DNA of 42,089 nucleotides from positions 1-42,089 of the forward strand of contig NZ_ACZN01000006.1 of assembly GCF_000176135.1 (NCBI RefSeq). The letters run 5' to 3'. Origin of the DNA: Vibrio coralliilyticus ATCC BAA-450 (GTDB lineage: Bacteria > Pseudomonadota > Gammaproteobacteria > Enterobacterales > Vibrionaceae). Below the pieces are notes generated by a model. The model saw only the letters and a list, made by a program, of their open reading frames with translations. It had not been told where the DNA came from and made no database searches. Each line of letters begins with the position of its first letter. Position 1 is the stretch's first letter. This document shows, in pieces, positions 26,569-37,722 of this stretch. The translations under genes were made by a program, and so were the position numbers.

Positions 26569-29091
26569 GTGAAGTTCATAAAGCGATTGTTTATTTTCGT
26601 ATTGGTTTGCACGGTACTTGGGGTCGGGACCATTGTTGGTTTCTACTTCTACGTAAAACCAGAGTTGCCCGATGTGGCGACTTTAAAAGATGTCAAACTG
26701 CAGACACCAATGCAGATATTCACTCAAGACGGCAAGCTGATCTCACAGTTTGGTGAGAAGCGACGTATTCCGGTCACCTATGATGAAATTCCCCCACACC
26801 TGATTGAAGCGCTGATCGCGACAGAAGACAGCCGTTTCTACGATCACCCCGGTATCGACCCTATTGGTATCGCACGTGCTGCTGTTGTCGTTGCTCTTTC
26901 AGGCTCGGCCAAGCAAGGTGCGAGTACGATCACTCAGCAGCTGGCACGTAACTTCTTCTTGTCCAATGACAAAAAGATCATGCGAAAAATCAAAGAGATC
27001 TTTATCGCTATTCACATTGAACAACTGCTGAGTAAAGAAGAGATCCTTGAGCTGTACGTGAATAAAATTTTCTTAGGTTACCGTTCGTATGGCTTTGGCG
27101 CAGCAGCACAGACTTATTTTGGCAAAGATCTACAGAACCTAACGTTGAGTGAAATTGCCACCTTGGCAGGCATGCCAAAAGCCCCGTCAACCATGAACCC
27201 TATCTACTCGCTTCAGCGTGCCACCAGCCGTCGCAACGTTGTCCTTAAGCGTATGCTGGATGAAAAGTACATCACTGAAGATGAGTATCAACAGGCCCGT
27301 GCTGAAGAGATCATGTCGCGCTACCATGGCGCAGAGATTGAACTGAGTGCACCTTATGTAGCAGAGCTGGCTCGTGCATGGATGGTCGCGCGTTACGGTG
27401 AAGAAGCTTACAGCTCAGGAATGAATGTCTACACCACCGTGGATTCTAAGCTGCAGTCTGCTGCCAATGAAGCTGCCATCAATAACCTGCTAGCGTACGA
27501 TGAACGTCACGGTTACCGCGGCGCTGAAAAAGTCCTGTGGAAAGCAGGTCAGACAGCATTCGATGAAGAAAAAATTGACGACACTTTGGACCGAGTGCCA
27601 ACTTACGGCTCCCTTCTCCCTGCGGTCGTCACACAAGTCACAGCCCGACAAGCGACTGTCTGGGTGAAAAACCAAGGCGTCAAAACGCTCGAATGGGATG
27701 GCATCAAGTGGGCGCGTAAATTCCTCACCGATGACCGCCAAGGCCCAGCACCAAAAGCGGCCACGGATGTACTGGAAGAAGGTGAGCAAATTTGGGTCCG
27801 TCAGGTAGAGACACCTGTTGAAGATGGCGAAACACAAACTGCTTGGCACTTAAGCCAGGTGCCAAATGCCAATACAGCGTTTGTTGCCATGGACCCAGAA
27901 AATGGCGCAGTCTTGTCTCTGGTTGGCGGTTTCAACTTCGTTCACAATAAGTTCAACCGCGCGACGCAATCCGTGCGTCAGGTTGGCTCCAGTATCAAAC
28001 CGTTTATTTACTCGGCGGCTATCGATAAAGGTCTGACTCTGGCAACATTGGTCAATGATGCACCGATTAACCAGTGGGATAAGAGTCAAGGGACAGCATG
28101 GCGCCCGAAAAACTCGCCTCCAACTTATATCGGCCCAACTCGATTAAGAATCGGCTTAGCGCAATCTAAAAACGTCATGGCAGTGCGCGTGCTGCGTGAA
28201 GTGGGCTTAGATGAAACGCGCCAGTATCTGACTCGATTTGGCTTCAATATTGATCAGGTACCACGCTCTGAGACAATTGCTCTTGGTGCTGGCAGTCTGA
28301 CACCAATGAAGATGGCACAAGGCTACTCAGTGTTTGCCAATGGAGGCTACTACGTTGAACCACATTACATCAGTAAAGTGGAAGGCCCATTTGGTGATGT
28401 AGAGTTTGAAGCGACACCGAAATCCATCTGTCGTCAAGACTGTGAACAAACGGCGACAGAAACCGTCACTAACGAGTTCCAGGAACAAGACGTTGATCCT
28501 CAAGATGGTCAAACACCTCAATACGCGCCACAGGTGATCTCTGAGCAGACCGCCTTCCTCGTGCGTGAAATGATGTACAGCAACATTTGGGGTGGTGGTA
28601 ACTGGCGCGATGGTACTGGCTGGAACGGTACCGGCTGGCGAGCACAAGCACTGAAGCGTCGCGATGTGGGCGGCAAGACGGGTACCACTAATGACTCGAA
28701 AGATGCGTGGTACAACGGCTATGGACCAGGCATGGTTGCCGTATCCTGGGTCGGTTTTGATGACCACAACCGTAAGCTCGGCCGCACCAAGCCAAACAGC
28801 AATTTGGGCAAAGGGCAAATTTCCGGCGCCGAAGCCGGCGCGAAAACCGCTCAGCCAGCTTGGGTTGACTTCATGCACACCGCCCTAGCGGGTGTACCTG
28901 CTCAGCAGAAAGTCATACCGCCGAATATTGTTCGCGTAAGAATTGACCGTGATTCAGGGCTATTGACCAACAAGTTCGACTCAAGCTCGATGTTTGAGTA
29001 CTTCCTTGAAGGGACGGAGCCGACTGAATACGTCACTGATGAAATTACTGACAGCATCTATACCTCTGCTGAAAGTGAAGAGTTGTTTTAA
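26569..29091 (+). CDS. mrcA: Penicillin-binding protein 1A
   Basis: PBP1A polymerises and cross-links peptidoglycan. The 840-residue product starts at GTG, as in E. coli mrcA. A membrane anchor spans about 7-28. The GT51 domain has catalytic Glu86 in ATEDSRFYDHPG and KQGASTITQQLARN. An OB-like ODD domain follows. The transpeptidase has Ser474 in SSIK, SKN, and KTGTT at 703-707. The GTG is preceded by AGGG. It is divergent from pilM, a conserved arrangement in gammaproteobacteria. Confidence 0.96.
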   Translation: MKFIKRLFIFVLVCTVLGVGTIVGFYFYVKPELPDVATLKDVKLQTPMQIFTQDGKLISQFGEKRRIPVTYDEIPPHLIEALIATEDSRFYDHPGIDPIGIARAAVVVALSGSAKQGASTITQQLARNFFLSNDKKIMRKIKEIFIAIHIEQLLSKEEILELYVNKIFLGYRSYGFGAAAQTYFGKDLQNLTLSEIATLAGMPKAPSTMNPIYSLQRATSRRNVVLKRMLDEKYITEDEYQQARAEEIMSRYHGAEIELSAPYVAELARAWMVARYGEEAYSSGMNVYTTVDSKLQSAANEAAINNLLAYDERHGYRGAEKVLWKAGQTAFDEEKIDDTLDRVPTYGSLLPAVVTQVTARQATVWVKNQGVKTLEWDGIKWARKFLTDDRQGPAPKAATDVLEEGEQIWVRQVETPVEDGETQTAWHLSQVPNANTAFVAMDPENGAVLSLVGGFNFVHNKFNRATQSVRQVGSSIKPFIYSAAIDKGLTLATLVNDAPINQWDKSQGTAWRPKNSPPTYIGPTRLRIGLAQSKNVMAVRVLREVGLDETRQYLTRFGFNIDQVPRSETIALGAGSLTPMKMAQGYSVFANGGYYVEPHYISKVEGPFGDVEFEATPKSICRQDCEQTATETVTNEFQEQDVDPQDGQTPQYAPQVISEQTAFLVREMMYSNIWGGGNWRDGTGWNGTGWRAQALKRRDVGGKTGTTNDSKDAWYNGYGPGMVAVSWVGFDDHNRKLGRTKPNSNLGKGQISGAEAGAKTAQPAWVDFMHTALAGVPAQQKVIPPNIVRVRIDRDSGLLTNKFDSSSMFEYFLEGTEPTEYVTDEITDSIYTSAESEELF

Positions 29092-29104
29092 CCAGCATCA
29101 AAAC

Positions 29105-29136
29105 AAAAAGGGCGGATGTCATGACATCCGCCCTTT
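29105..29136. terminator. Bidirectional terminator between mrcA and oxyR
   Basis: A long perfect palindromic hairpin (AAGGGCGGATGTCA / TGACATCCGCCCTT) with A and T runs on either side, between the convergent mrcA and oxyR genes. Confidence 0.92.
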
Positions 29137-29151
29137 TTTATTAGCTAAGAT

Positions 29152-30042
29152 TTACTTAGCTTCAAGCTGATGCTTTATTGCTTCAGCCAGCTGTTCGAAA
29201 CGAGCACGCAGCGGCGAACCAGGGCGGTACGCCAGTACAATGCTACGAGAAGGCACTGGGTTAGTCGCTCGGACATAACACACACCATCTTTTTGCTTTT
29301 CTTTCGGTAACGATAACTCGGGTAACAGAGTGATACCTGCCCCTGCAGCAACCATGTTACGCAGAGTTTCAAGACTCGTCGCTTTAAAACGCTCATCATC
29401 TTTTGCCCCAGCGGCAAAACAAAAACCCAGCGCCTGATCACGCAGGCAGTGCCCATCACCCAGTGCAAGCACGGTTTTGCCATTCAGCTCCAGCATGTCG
29501 ATCTCTTCAAGAGCAGACCATTCATGATCACACGGTACGGCCACGCTCAATGGCTCTTCATATACTGCAATCTCTTTGAATGGGGCCGTTTCTGCTACCG
29601 ATGCTAAAACCAGACAATCGAGCTTGCCATCTTCCAACTGACGTACCAACTGGTGAGTCTGTGCTTCATGCAAGAACAGTTCTAGCTCTGGGAACTGTTC
29701 CTTCAACGTCGGTACGATTTTCGGCAATAGATAAGGACCAACTGTTGGAATAAAACCTATGTGCATTGGCCCTGTCATGGCTTCACCTTGACCATTCGCC
29801 ATATCACGAAAGGTTTTTACTTCTGACAGAATACGTTTGGCCTGATCCACCAGCTGTAGACCAGCATCGGTAAACAATACTCTTCGGCTGCTACGTTCCA
29901 GTAAGGCAGTACCCAATTCATCTTCCAATTTACGGATCTGTCCGCTCAGTGTCGGCTGGCTGACAAAGCAGGCTTCAGCGGCCTTACGGAAGTGGTTGTG
30001 CTCAGCGAGCGCTACCAGATACTCAAAATCACGGATATTCAT
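29152..30042 (-). CDS. oxyR: Peroxide-sensing LysR-type regulator OxyR
   Basis: OxyR activates antioxidant genes after H2O2 oxidises it. The 296-residue product has an N-terminal LysR helix-turn-helix (about 1-60) and the redox pair Cys199 and Cys208 in GDGHCLRDQALGFCF, at exactly the E. coli positions. It is divergent from the prx-grx hybrid, with a tandem OxyR-type site in between, so autoregulation and activation of prx-grx are likely. Confidence 0.96.
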   Translation of the reverse strand: MNIRDFEYLVALAEHNHFRKAAEACFVSQPTLSGQIRKLEDELGTALLERSSRRVLFTDAGLQLVDQAKRILSEVKTFRDMANGQGEAMTGPMHIGFIPTVGPYLLPKIVPTLKEQFPELELFLHEAQTHQLVRQLEDGKLDCLVLASVAETAPFKEIAVYEEPLSVAVPCDHEWSALEEIDMLELNGKTVLALGDGHCLRDQALGFCFAAGAKDDERFKATSLETLRNMVAAGAGITLLPELSLPKEKQKDGVCYVRATNPVPSRSIVLAYRPGSPLRARFEQLAEAIKHQLEAK

Positions 30043-30068
30043 CTTGCTAATTTACCTATCTCGATACG

Positions 30069-30105
30069 ATAGAAAACATCTATCAAAACCATAGCATTAA
30101 ACGAT
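30069..30105. promoter_or_regulatory. Tandem OxyR binding site
   Basis: Two 15-bp elements, ATAGAAAACATCTAT (30069-30083) and ATAGCATTAAACGAT (30091-30105), are spaced by exactly 7 bp, as in the OxyR tetramer site. A -10 TAGAAT at 30126-30131 places the site over the -35 region of prx-grx, the position used for activation. Confidence 0.85.
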
Positions 30106-30216
30106 TAGAGCTATCAAAGGAAATTTAGAATAATAACCTCATCGAAACAAAGTCACTTAGCAAAAACACGCTAAGCTCTAATACGAATTAATCAGAATCT
30201 ACCAAAGGACACTACT

Positions 30217-30945
30217 ATGTTTGCGTCAAAAGAAGGTCAAAACGTTCCACAAGTTACATTCCCAACTCGTCAAGGTGATGCTTGGGTTAGTGTCACCAGC
30301 GATGAGCTGTTTAAAGGCAAGACAGTGATCCTTTTCAGTCTACCAGGTGCATTTACACCAACCTGTTCATCGAGTCACCTACCTCGCTACAACGAGTTGT
30401 TCCCTGTCTTTCAAGACCACGGCGTCGACGAAATTATCTGTGTCTCTGTGAATGACACTTTTGTGATGAACGCTTGGAAAAATGACCAGGAAGCAGACAA
30501 CATCACTTTCCTACCAGATGGTAACGGTGAATTCACGGATGGTATGGGGCTACTGGTTGACAAGAACGATCTTGGCTTTGGCAAACGCTCATGGCGCTAC
30601 AGCATGCTGGTTAAAGATGGCGTGGTTGAGAAAATGTTCATTGAACCAAACGAGCCAGGCGACCCGTTCAAAGTGTCTGATGCAGATACTATGCTGAATT
30701 ACATCGCACCTAACTACAAAACACAGGAATCGATCACTGTATTCACTAAACCAGGCTGTCCTTTCTGTGCCAAGGCGAAACAAAATCTTATCGACCACGG
30801 TCTTCAGTATGAGGAAGTGATTCTGGGTAAAGATGCAACAACAGTAAGTTTGCGTGCTATTTCAGGCCGTACAACGGTACCTCAGGTCTTCATCGGTGGT
30901 AAGCACATTGGTGGCAGCGAAGAGCTTGAATCTTACCTAGGCTAA
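30217..30945 (+). CDS. Hybrid peroxiredoxin-glutaredoxin
   Basis: A 242-residue fusion of a Prx5-type peroxiredoxin and a C-terminal glutaredoxin, of the kind known from Haemophilus. The peroxidatic Cys50 lies in [13 protein letters not shown]. The Grx active site CPFC is at 181-184, followed by [18 protein letters not shown]. It reduces H2O2 and alkyl peroxides using glutathione. AAAGGA precedes the ATG. It is divergent from oxyR and upstream of a flavin disulfide reductase. Confidence 0.95.
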   Translation: MFASKEGQNVPQVTFPTRQGDAWVSVTSDELFKGKTVILFSLPGAFTPTCSSSHLPRYNELFPVFQDHGVDEIICVSVNDTFVMNAWKNDQEADNITFLPDGNGEFTDGMGLLVDKNDLGFGKRSWRYSMLVKDGVVEKMFIEPNEPGDPFKVSDADTMLNYIAPNYKTQESITVFTKPGCPFCAKAKQNLIDHGLQYEEVILGKDATTVSLRAISGRTTVPQVFIGGKHIGGSEELESYLG

Positions 30946-30960
30946 TTGTATCGCTACCTC

Positions 30961-30992
30961 GATTCTCCGGCTTTCCCTAAGGTCGGAGAATC
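30961..30992 (+). other. Hairpin between prx-grx and the reductase gene
   Basis: GATTCTCCG / CGGAGAATC are 9-bp perfect arms separated by 14 nt. There is no T run, so it is not a classical terminator. A second imperfect hairpin (CCAGG..CCTGG) is at 31052-31073. They may stabilise or process the shared mRNA. Confidence 0.45.
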
Positions 30993-31095
30993 TATTGCAG
31001 AACCAAGCCGCTATCTTAATTTTACTCTGGCAGCGGAATCAAATTCATCCCCCAGGTTGGCTAGGAAGCCTGGAAAGACAAAGCGAGAACTCACA

Positions 31096-32553
31096 ATGAA
31101 ACAGCTCAATGTCGATGTTGCTATTATTGGTGGTGGTACAGCCGGTCTAGGCGCATATCGCTCAGCCAAAGCGCATACCTCTAGTGTCGTTATGATTGAA
31201 GGTGGGCCATACGGAACAACCTGTGCTCGAGTGGGCTGCATGCCATCTAAGCTGCTGATCGCGGCTGCAGAAAGCGTGCATCAGATAGAAAAAGCACCGG
31301 GCTTTGGTATCCATCCGCAAGGTGAGGTTGTCATCAATGGCCGTGAAGTCATGGATCGCGTCAAGAGAGAGCGTGATCGCTTCGTTGGCTTTGTACTTGA
31401 AGGCGTGGATGAGATCCCAGCTGAAGACAAAATCGCGGGCTACGCTAAATTTGTCGACAACAACACATTGATGGTGGATGACCATACCCAGATCACGGCC
31501 AAACGTATTGTGATTGCAACAGGCTCTCGCCCGGCTTATCCGGGTGTCTGGAATGAGCTAGGGGATCGTTTGGTCATTAATGATGATGTGTTTGATTGGG
31601 ATGATCTGCCTGAATCGGTAGCCGTCTTTGGCCCGGGGGTGATCGGCCTTGAACTGGGGCAGGCACTGCATCGGCTCGGCGTTAAGGTCAAACTGTTTGG
31701 CCTCGGCGGTCAAGTAGGGCCGATAACAGATCCTGAAGTGATGGCCTATGCCGACAAAGCGTTTAAAGAAGAGTTCTATCTTGATGCTGACGTGAAAGTC
31801 GAAAGCATGCGACGCGTAGAAGGTGAAGATAAAGTCGAGATCCAATTCATCAATCACGATGGCGAGCTGGAAACCTTCATTGTTGACTATGTACTTGCTG
31901 CGACGGGTCGCCGTCCAAATGTCGATCAGTTGGCAATTGAAAATACCCAAGTTGCCCTTGATGAACGCGGCGTACCAACAGCCGACCATTACACACTGCA
32001 AACATCAGTAGACAATATTTTTATCGCCGGCGATGCCAGTAACCAGATTCCGTTGCTCCATGAGGCGGCAGATCAAGGCCGAATTGCCGGTGACAATGCA
32101 GGTCGCTATCCAGATATCCGAGCAGGATTACGTCGTTCGTCAATCTCAGCGGTATTCTCTGACCCTCAGATTGCAATGGTAGGTGAATCCTTTAAACAAC
32201 TTGAAACCCGTCTAGGTAACTGTGGCTGCTTTGCGACAGGAGAGGTGTCATTTGAAGGTCAAGGTCGTTCACGCGTTATGCTACGCAACAAAGGCATCTT
32301 GCATGTCTATGGTGAACAAGGTACCGGGCGTTTCCTAGGGGCTGAAATGATAGGACCTAATGCTGAGCATCTTGCACACTTACTGGCGTGGGCACATCAA
32401 AATAAGATGACCGTTTCAGAAATGCTCGATATGCCTTTCTATCACCCAGTGATTGAAGAAGGAGTTCGCACTGCTCTGCGGGACCTGAATGCGAAACTGC
32501 ACTTAGGCCCAGAGATGATTAAACACTGTCTTGATTGTGGACCGGGTTGCTAA
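31096..32553 (+). CDS. FAD-dependent pyridine nucleotide-disulfide oxidoreductase, dihydrolipoamide dehydrogenase-like
   Basis: A 485-residue class I disulfide reductase. It has the FAD motif GGGTAG (12-17), redox pair Cys43/Cys48 in TTCARVGCMPSKLL, NAD(P)-binding GPGVIGLELG, and catalytic His-Glu in HPVIEEGVRTAL. It is usually annotated as dihydrolipoyl dehydrogenase, yet no 2-oxoacid dehydrogenase genes are near. It lies downstream of prx-grx, so a redox or antioxidant role is plausible. It ends in HCLDCGPGC (Cys478, Cys481, Cys485), an unusual tail. The ATG at 31096 has only a weak ribosome-binding site; an in-frame TTG at 30946 would add 50 unconserved residues. Confidence 0.88.
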   Translation: MKQLNVDVAIIGGGTAGLGAYRSAKAHTSSVVMIEGGPYGTTCARVGCMPSKLLIAAAESVHQIEKAPGFGIHPQGEVVINGREVMDRVKRERDRFVGFVLEGVDEIPAEDKIAGYAKFVDNNTLMVDDHTQITAKRIVIATGSRPAYPGVWNELGDRLVINDDVFDWDDLPESVAVFGPGVIGLELGQALHRLGVKVKLFGLGGQVGPITDPEVMAYADKAFKEEFYLDADVKVESMRRVEGEDKVEIQFINHDGELETFIVDYVLAATGRRPNVDQLAIENTQVALDERGVPTADHYTLQTSVDNIFIAGDASNQIPLLHEAADQGRIAGDNAGRYPDIRAGLRRSSISAVFSDPQIAMVGESFKQLETRLGNCGCFATGEVSFEGQGRSRVMLRNKGILHVYGEQGTGRFLGAEMIGPNAEHLAHLLAWAHQNKMTVSEMLDMPFYHPVIEEGVRTALRDLNAKLHLGPEMIKHCLDCGPGC

Positions 32554-32569
32554 CCCTAAACAAAAAATA

Positions 32570-32594
32570 AAAACGAGCCAATTGGCTCGTTTTT
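32570..32594. terminator. Bidirectional terminator after the reductase gene
   Basis: AAAACGAGCC-AATT-GGCTCGTTTT is a perfect hairpin with T run, between the convergent reductase gene and the RidA-family gene. Confidence 0.9.
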
Positions 32595-32609
32595 TATCAT
32601 ATAGACTCA

Positions 32610-32957
32610 TTATTTCTCAGCTGCAATCACAGAGATCTCCACCAACAAGGCTTCACGCGCCATATCAGCAGTAACACATGCTCGAGCTGGAGCGTGACCT
32701 TCAGGAACCCATGCATCCCATACCGCATTCATTTCCTGGAAGTCTTTCATGTCCTTCAAATAAATCGTCGCAGACAACATATGCTCCTTGTCACTGCCCG
32801 CTTCAAGCAGCAGCTCTTCAACTTTATCCAACATAGTTTGCGTCTGTTCAGTAATGCCTTTCGTCGCATCCGCACACACTTGCCCACATAGGTAAATCGT
32901 GCCGTTATGCTTCACGATACGGCTCATACGTTGTTTAGTTTGTTGACGTTCGATCAT
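32610..32957 (-). CDS. RidA/YoaB family protein
   Basis: A 115-residue member of the RidA (YjgF/YER057c/UK114) superfamily, whose best-known members hydrolyse reactive enamine and imine intermediates. Start at 32957 gives [19 protein letters not shown], close to the length of E. coli YoaB (114). Visible family motifs are [29 protein letters not shown] and GHAPARACV, with the conserved Arg. The upstream in-frame extension to 33023 is rejected. It overlaps no other gene and its function in the cell is not known. Confidence 0.88.
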   Translation of the reverse strand: MIERQQTKQRMSRIVKHNGTIYLCGQVCADATKGITEQTQTMLDKVEELLLEAGSDKEHMLSATIYLKDMKDFQEMNAVWDAWVPEGHAPARACVTADMAREALLVEISVIAAEK

Positions 32958-33021
32958 TTTTATCACTTTCACGTTAGCTTGAGATATTATCAAAGCACAT
33001 GTTACCCAATAAACGATGCTC

Positions 33022-33276
33022 ATGACATGCGACTACTGTAAAAATAGCAACTGGTTCTGGAAAAAAATAGGCCGTTGTCAGCGATGTATGGATCAGCTTA
33101 CTGTGCTATCAGTATTGTGCTGGGTTATCTGGTGGTTTGCCTTCAGAGATAACCCTCTAAGCATAGAGTCTATCGCTTTGATCATCGCAGGGTTCGCATT
33201 TAACAGCTTGTTATTCCTTCACCTCTGGATGCGCTTTGTCATTTTACCTTGGCGGCGCAGAAACAAAAAAGGTTAG
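33022..33276 (+). CDS. DUF3624-like small membrane protein with Cys pairs
   Basis: An 84-residue protein of unknown function resembling DUF3624 proteins of Vibrionaceae. Two CxxC pairs (CDYC and CQRC) near the N-terminus suggest a metal-binding knuckle. Two hydrophobic helices follow at about residues 24-40 and 51-72, and a basic tail PWRRRNKK ends it. The start may be ATG 33022 or ATG 33016 (two residues longer); neither has a good ribosome-binding site. It is divergent from the RidA gene, 64 bp apart. Confidence 0.72.
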   Translation: MTCDYCKNSNWFWKKIGRCQRCMDQLTVLSVLCWVIWWFAFRDNPLSIESIALIIAGFAFNSLLFLHLWMRFVILPWRRRNKKG

Positions 33277-33318
33277 AGGTAATGGGTTTTGGGGAAACAT
33301 TCTCGGTACGAGAAAAGA

Positions 33319-33352
33319 AAAAAGCCCCAAAATCAACGTCGATTCTGGGGCT
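33319..33352 (-). terminator. Intrinsic terminator of argH
   Basis: On the minus strand AGCCCCAGAATC..GATTTTGGGGCT forms a stem of about 12 bp followed by TTTTTTC. It lies about 120 bp after the argH stop. A small AAGAAT-type hairpin (CTTAGA-N4-TCTAAG) lies at 33355-33370. The rest of the 195-bp gap shows nothing clear. Confidence 0.75.
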
Positions 33353-33471
33353 CTCTTAGATTCTTCTAAGAAAAAGCAGTGGTACTTTAATAGACCCTGC
33401 CTTTTGAATAAGGTTCCCAAAAACATTCGATCTTTTTTGATCTTTCTTCGAAAACCTTAACCATCAATGCG

Positions 33472-35370
<1,899 letters not shown>

Positions 35371-35468
35371 TCACTGTCAGTGCGAACAGTTTTTGATCTA
35401 TTGCTATTTCTGGGTGAAACCCAGTATTTTTCTGATGGTTCAAACTTACGGCAATTCAAACCAAAAAT

Positions 35469-35503
35469 AAAGTATTAATTCATTATTTCTACATATTTAT
35501 TCA
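35469..35503 (-). promoter_or_regulatory. Tandem ARG boxes upstream of argH
   Basis: On the minus strand TGAATAAATATGTA (35490-35503) and TGAATTAATACTTT (35469-35482) have TGAAT cores exactly 21 bp apart, the spacing of paired ArgR hexamer sites. They lie about 120 bp upstream of argH, so ArgR should repress argH independently of argG. Confidence 0.78.
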
Positions 35504-35543
35504 TGGGCATTTTAAGCGCTGTTGTTTTGGTTACCAAAAAACA

Positions 35544-35574
35544 ACGAGCCCATTTGCTAAGCAAATGGGCTCGT
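35544..35574 (-). terminator. Intrinsic terminator of argG
   Basis: ACGAGCCCATTTGC-TAA-GCAAATGGGCTCGT is a perfect 14-bp stem, with a T-rich run on the minus strand. It is 20 bp past the argG stop, so argH relies on its own promoter. Confidence 0.85.
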
Positions 35575-35593
35575 CAGCTAGATAAGTTAAGGG

Positions 35594-36808
35594 TTACTTT
35601 TTCTGACTATTCAGCGCACGAATACGGCTAGACAGTGAGTAAAGGCGAATGAAGCCTTCTGCATGGCTTTGATCGTAAACTTCATCTTCACCAAAAGTAG
35701 CAAACTCTTCACAATAAAGGCTGTTCACTGAGCGCTTCTGGGTCACCGTAGCTTGACCTTTATACAACTTAATCACGACTTCACCGTTTACATTTTGAGC
35801 CAGTTCTTCTGACGCTGCGAGAATGGATTTACACAATGGTGTGAACCAACGGCCGTCGTATACAAGATGAGAAGCCTTAACGCCTAGTTCTTCACGGAAT
35901 TCAAATGCGGTCTTATCCAGTACCAGCTGCTCAACAGCACGCAGCGCTTCCATCATAATCGTGCCACCCGGAGTTTCATAACAACCACGAGACTTCATAC
36001 CAACCAGACGGTTTTCTACAATATCGATACGGCCAACACCATGCTTAGCACCTTTTTCATTCAGGTAAACAAGTGCGTTGTATGGCGTCATGTTTTCACC
36101 ATCCACGCCAACCACTTCGCCTTTTTCGACTTTCAGCGTAACGTATTCAGCTTCATTCGGAGCTTGCTCAGGATCGGCTGTCCAAACCCAGCAGTCTTCA
36201 TTAGGCGCATTCCACGTATTTTCCAGAACACCACCTTCTGTTGAGATGTGCCATGCATTAGCATCACGTGAATAAATCTTCGTTAGTGAAGCCGTACAAG
36301 GAATGTTGCGTTCAGCAAGGTAGTCCAGACACTCTTCACGGCTAACCAGATCCCATTCGCGCCAAGGGGCAATCACATGAAGATCAGGGGCCAAAGCGGC
36401 AAAAGCGCCTTCAAAACGTACTTGGTCGTTACCTTTACCTGTACAGCCGTGGCAAAGGGCATCGGCGCCTACTTTACGCGCAACCTCAACCTGAGCTTTC
36501 GCAATGATTGGGCGAGCCATCGATGTACCCAACAAGTATTTGCCTTCGTAGTAAGCACCTGTTTTCAGCGTCGGGTAGATGTAGTCTGCGACCATTTCTT
36601 CTTTCAGGTCAGCGACATAACACTCAGATGCACCTGAAGCCTTCGCTTTTGCTTCGATGCCTTCTAATTCTTCTGCACCTTGACCAACATCGGCCACAAA
36701 CGCGACCACTTCACAATCATAGTTTTCTTTCAACCAAGGGATAATCACTGAAGTATCCAGACCGCCAGAATATGCGACTACTACTTTATTTACTTTTAAC
36801 TTGCTCAT
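35594..36808 (-). CDS. argG: Argininosuccinate synthase
   Basis: ArgG joins citrulline and aspartate using ATP. The start at 36808 (GGAG upstream) gives 404 residues beginning [22 protein letters not shown], where AYSGGLDTS is the ATP-pyrophosphatase P-loop. Other signatures are [13 protein letters not shown] and the region [10 protein letters not shown]. The upstream in-frame extension to 36898 is unconserved and rejected. It lies 96 bp after argB. Confidence 0.97.
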   Translation of the reverse strand: MSKLKVNKVVVAYSGGLDTSVIIPWLKENYDCEVVAFVADVGQGAEELEGIEAKAKASGASECYVADLKEEMVADYIYPTLKTGAYYEGKYLLGTSMARPIIAKAQVEVARKVGADALCHGCTGKGNDQVRFEGAFAALAPDLHVIAPWREWDLVSREECLDYLAERNIPCTASLTKIYSRDANAWHISTEGGVLENTWNAPNEDCWVWTADPEQAPNEAEYVTLKVEKGEVVGVDGENMTPYNALVYLNEKGAKHGVGRIDIVENRLVGMKSRGCYETPGGTIMMEALRAVEQLVLDKTAFEFREELGVKASHLVYDGRWFTPLCKSILAASEELAQNVNGEVVIKLYKGQATVTQKRSVNSLYCEEFATFGEDEVYDQSHAEGFIRLYSLSSRIRALNSQKK

Positions 36809-36904
36809 TTTCTTTTCTCCAAAATCCCGGCTCTGCGCGTGGCGGTCAGTGCTACGGGTGACTTTTTCGTTCTTTTTGTTGTGCTCGTGCCTTAACACAA
36901 GCGA

Positions 36905-37699
36905 CTAATTCTTAGGTAAAAATTGTGTCCCGATGCTTTGCCCAGCAAACAGCTCTGCGAGCTTTTCTGGATAACGCCAGGTAGCCACTTCTATTGGTCG
37001 GCCTAAATCGTTAGCCGCTTCCAGTGCTGCATTGACTTTGACGATCATGCCGTCAGTGATTACCTGCGCATTGATCAGACTTTGTGCTTCTTGCTCATCT
37101 AAGCTTTTGATCAGATGGCCTTTGCCATCCAAAACGCCACTGACGTCTGACAATAGAACAAGCTCGGCATCCAAGGCACCTGCAACGGCAACCGCCGCTT
37201 GGTCAGCATTGACGTTCATCATCTGACCTTCTGCAGTCAGGCCAATTGAGCTAATAATAGGTAATGTATCAGCGGATAAAATCGCCTGTAACACGGTAGA
37301 GTTACCTGGTGTCGCTTTACCAACAGCGCCTAGTTCTGGATCCAACTCTTCAACCTGACACAAGCCACCATCAGCAAGGGATAACCCGACAGCATTCAAA
37401 CCGTCTTTGATCGCCTGCCCCTGAAGCATCTTGTTCGCCGTACCGGCTAAAGCACCTGCTATCAAGGGAATTTGCTCATAGGGAGTCACACGAAGCCCGT
37501 CTTTTTTCAGCGTTTCAATCTGAAGCTGAGCCATAAGATCGTCCACTAGATAACCTCCTCCATGGACGATCACGATTCGTCGCTGAGCCTGCTTTTGATA
37601 GTCAGCAATTGCACTAAAAACCTGACTTAACGTCTCAGTACACGAAAGGGCAGCACCGCCCAATTTGATCACTAATGGAGTTGGTTTGTTATCTGTCAT
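36905..37699 (-). CDS. argB: Acetylglutamate kinase
   Basis: ArgB phosphorylates N-acetylglutamate, the second step of arginine synthesis. The 264-residue product has the N-terminal VIKLGGAAL (ATP phosphate binding), [28 protein letters not shown] and LLSDVSGVL. The start at 37699 follows AGGGA; a longer start at 37771 would overlap argC. Its short length without the N-terminal helix suggests a dimeric form like that of E. coli. It is 23 bp downstream of argC. Confidence 0.96.
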   Translation of the reverse strand: MTDNKPTPLVIKLGGAALSCTETLSQVFSAIADYQKQAQRRIVIVHGGGYLVDDLMAQLQIETLKKDGLRVTPYEQIPLIAGALAGTANKMLQGQAIKDGLNAVGLSLADGGLCQVEELDPELGAVGKATPGNSTVLQAILSADTLPIISSIGLTAEGQMMNVNADQAAVAVAGALDAELVLLSDVSGVLDGKGHLIKSLDEQEAQSLINAQVITDGMIVKVNAALEAANDLGRPIEVATWRYPEKLAELFAGQSIGTQFLPKN

Positions 37700-37722
37700 T
37701 ACTTTTCCCTTTACCAACTTGC

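Noticed and set aside
26532..26756. Small frame of 74 codons at the start of mrcA
   Set aside because: It overlaps the mrcA start out of frame and has no ribosome-binding site or recognisable domain; mrcA explains the region.
28327..28878. 183-codon antisense frame inside mrcA
   Set aside because: It lies wholly within the transpeptidase-coding part of mrcA, shows no domain or signal, and is a coding-strand shadow.
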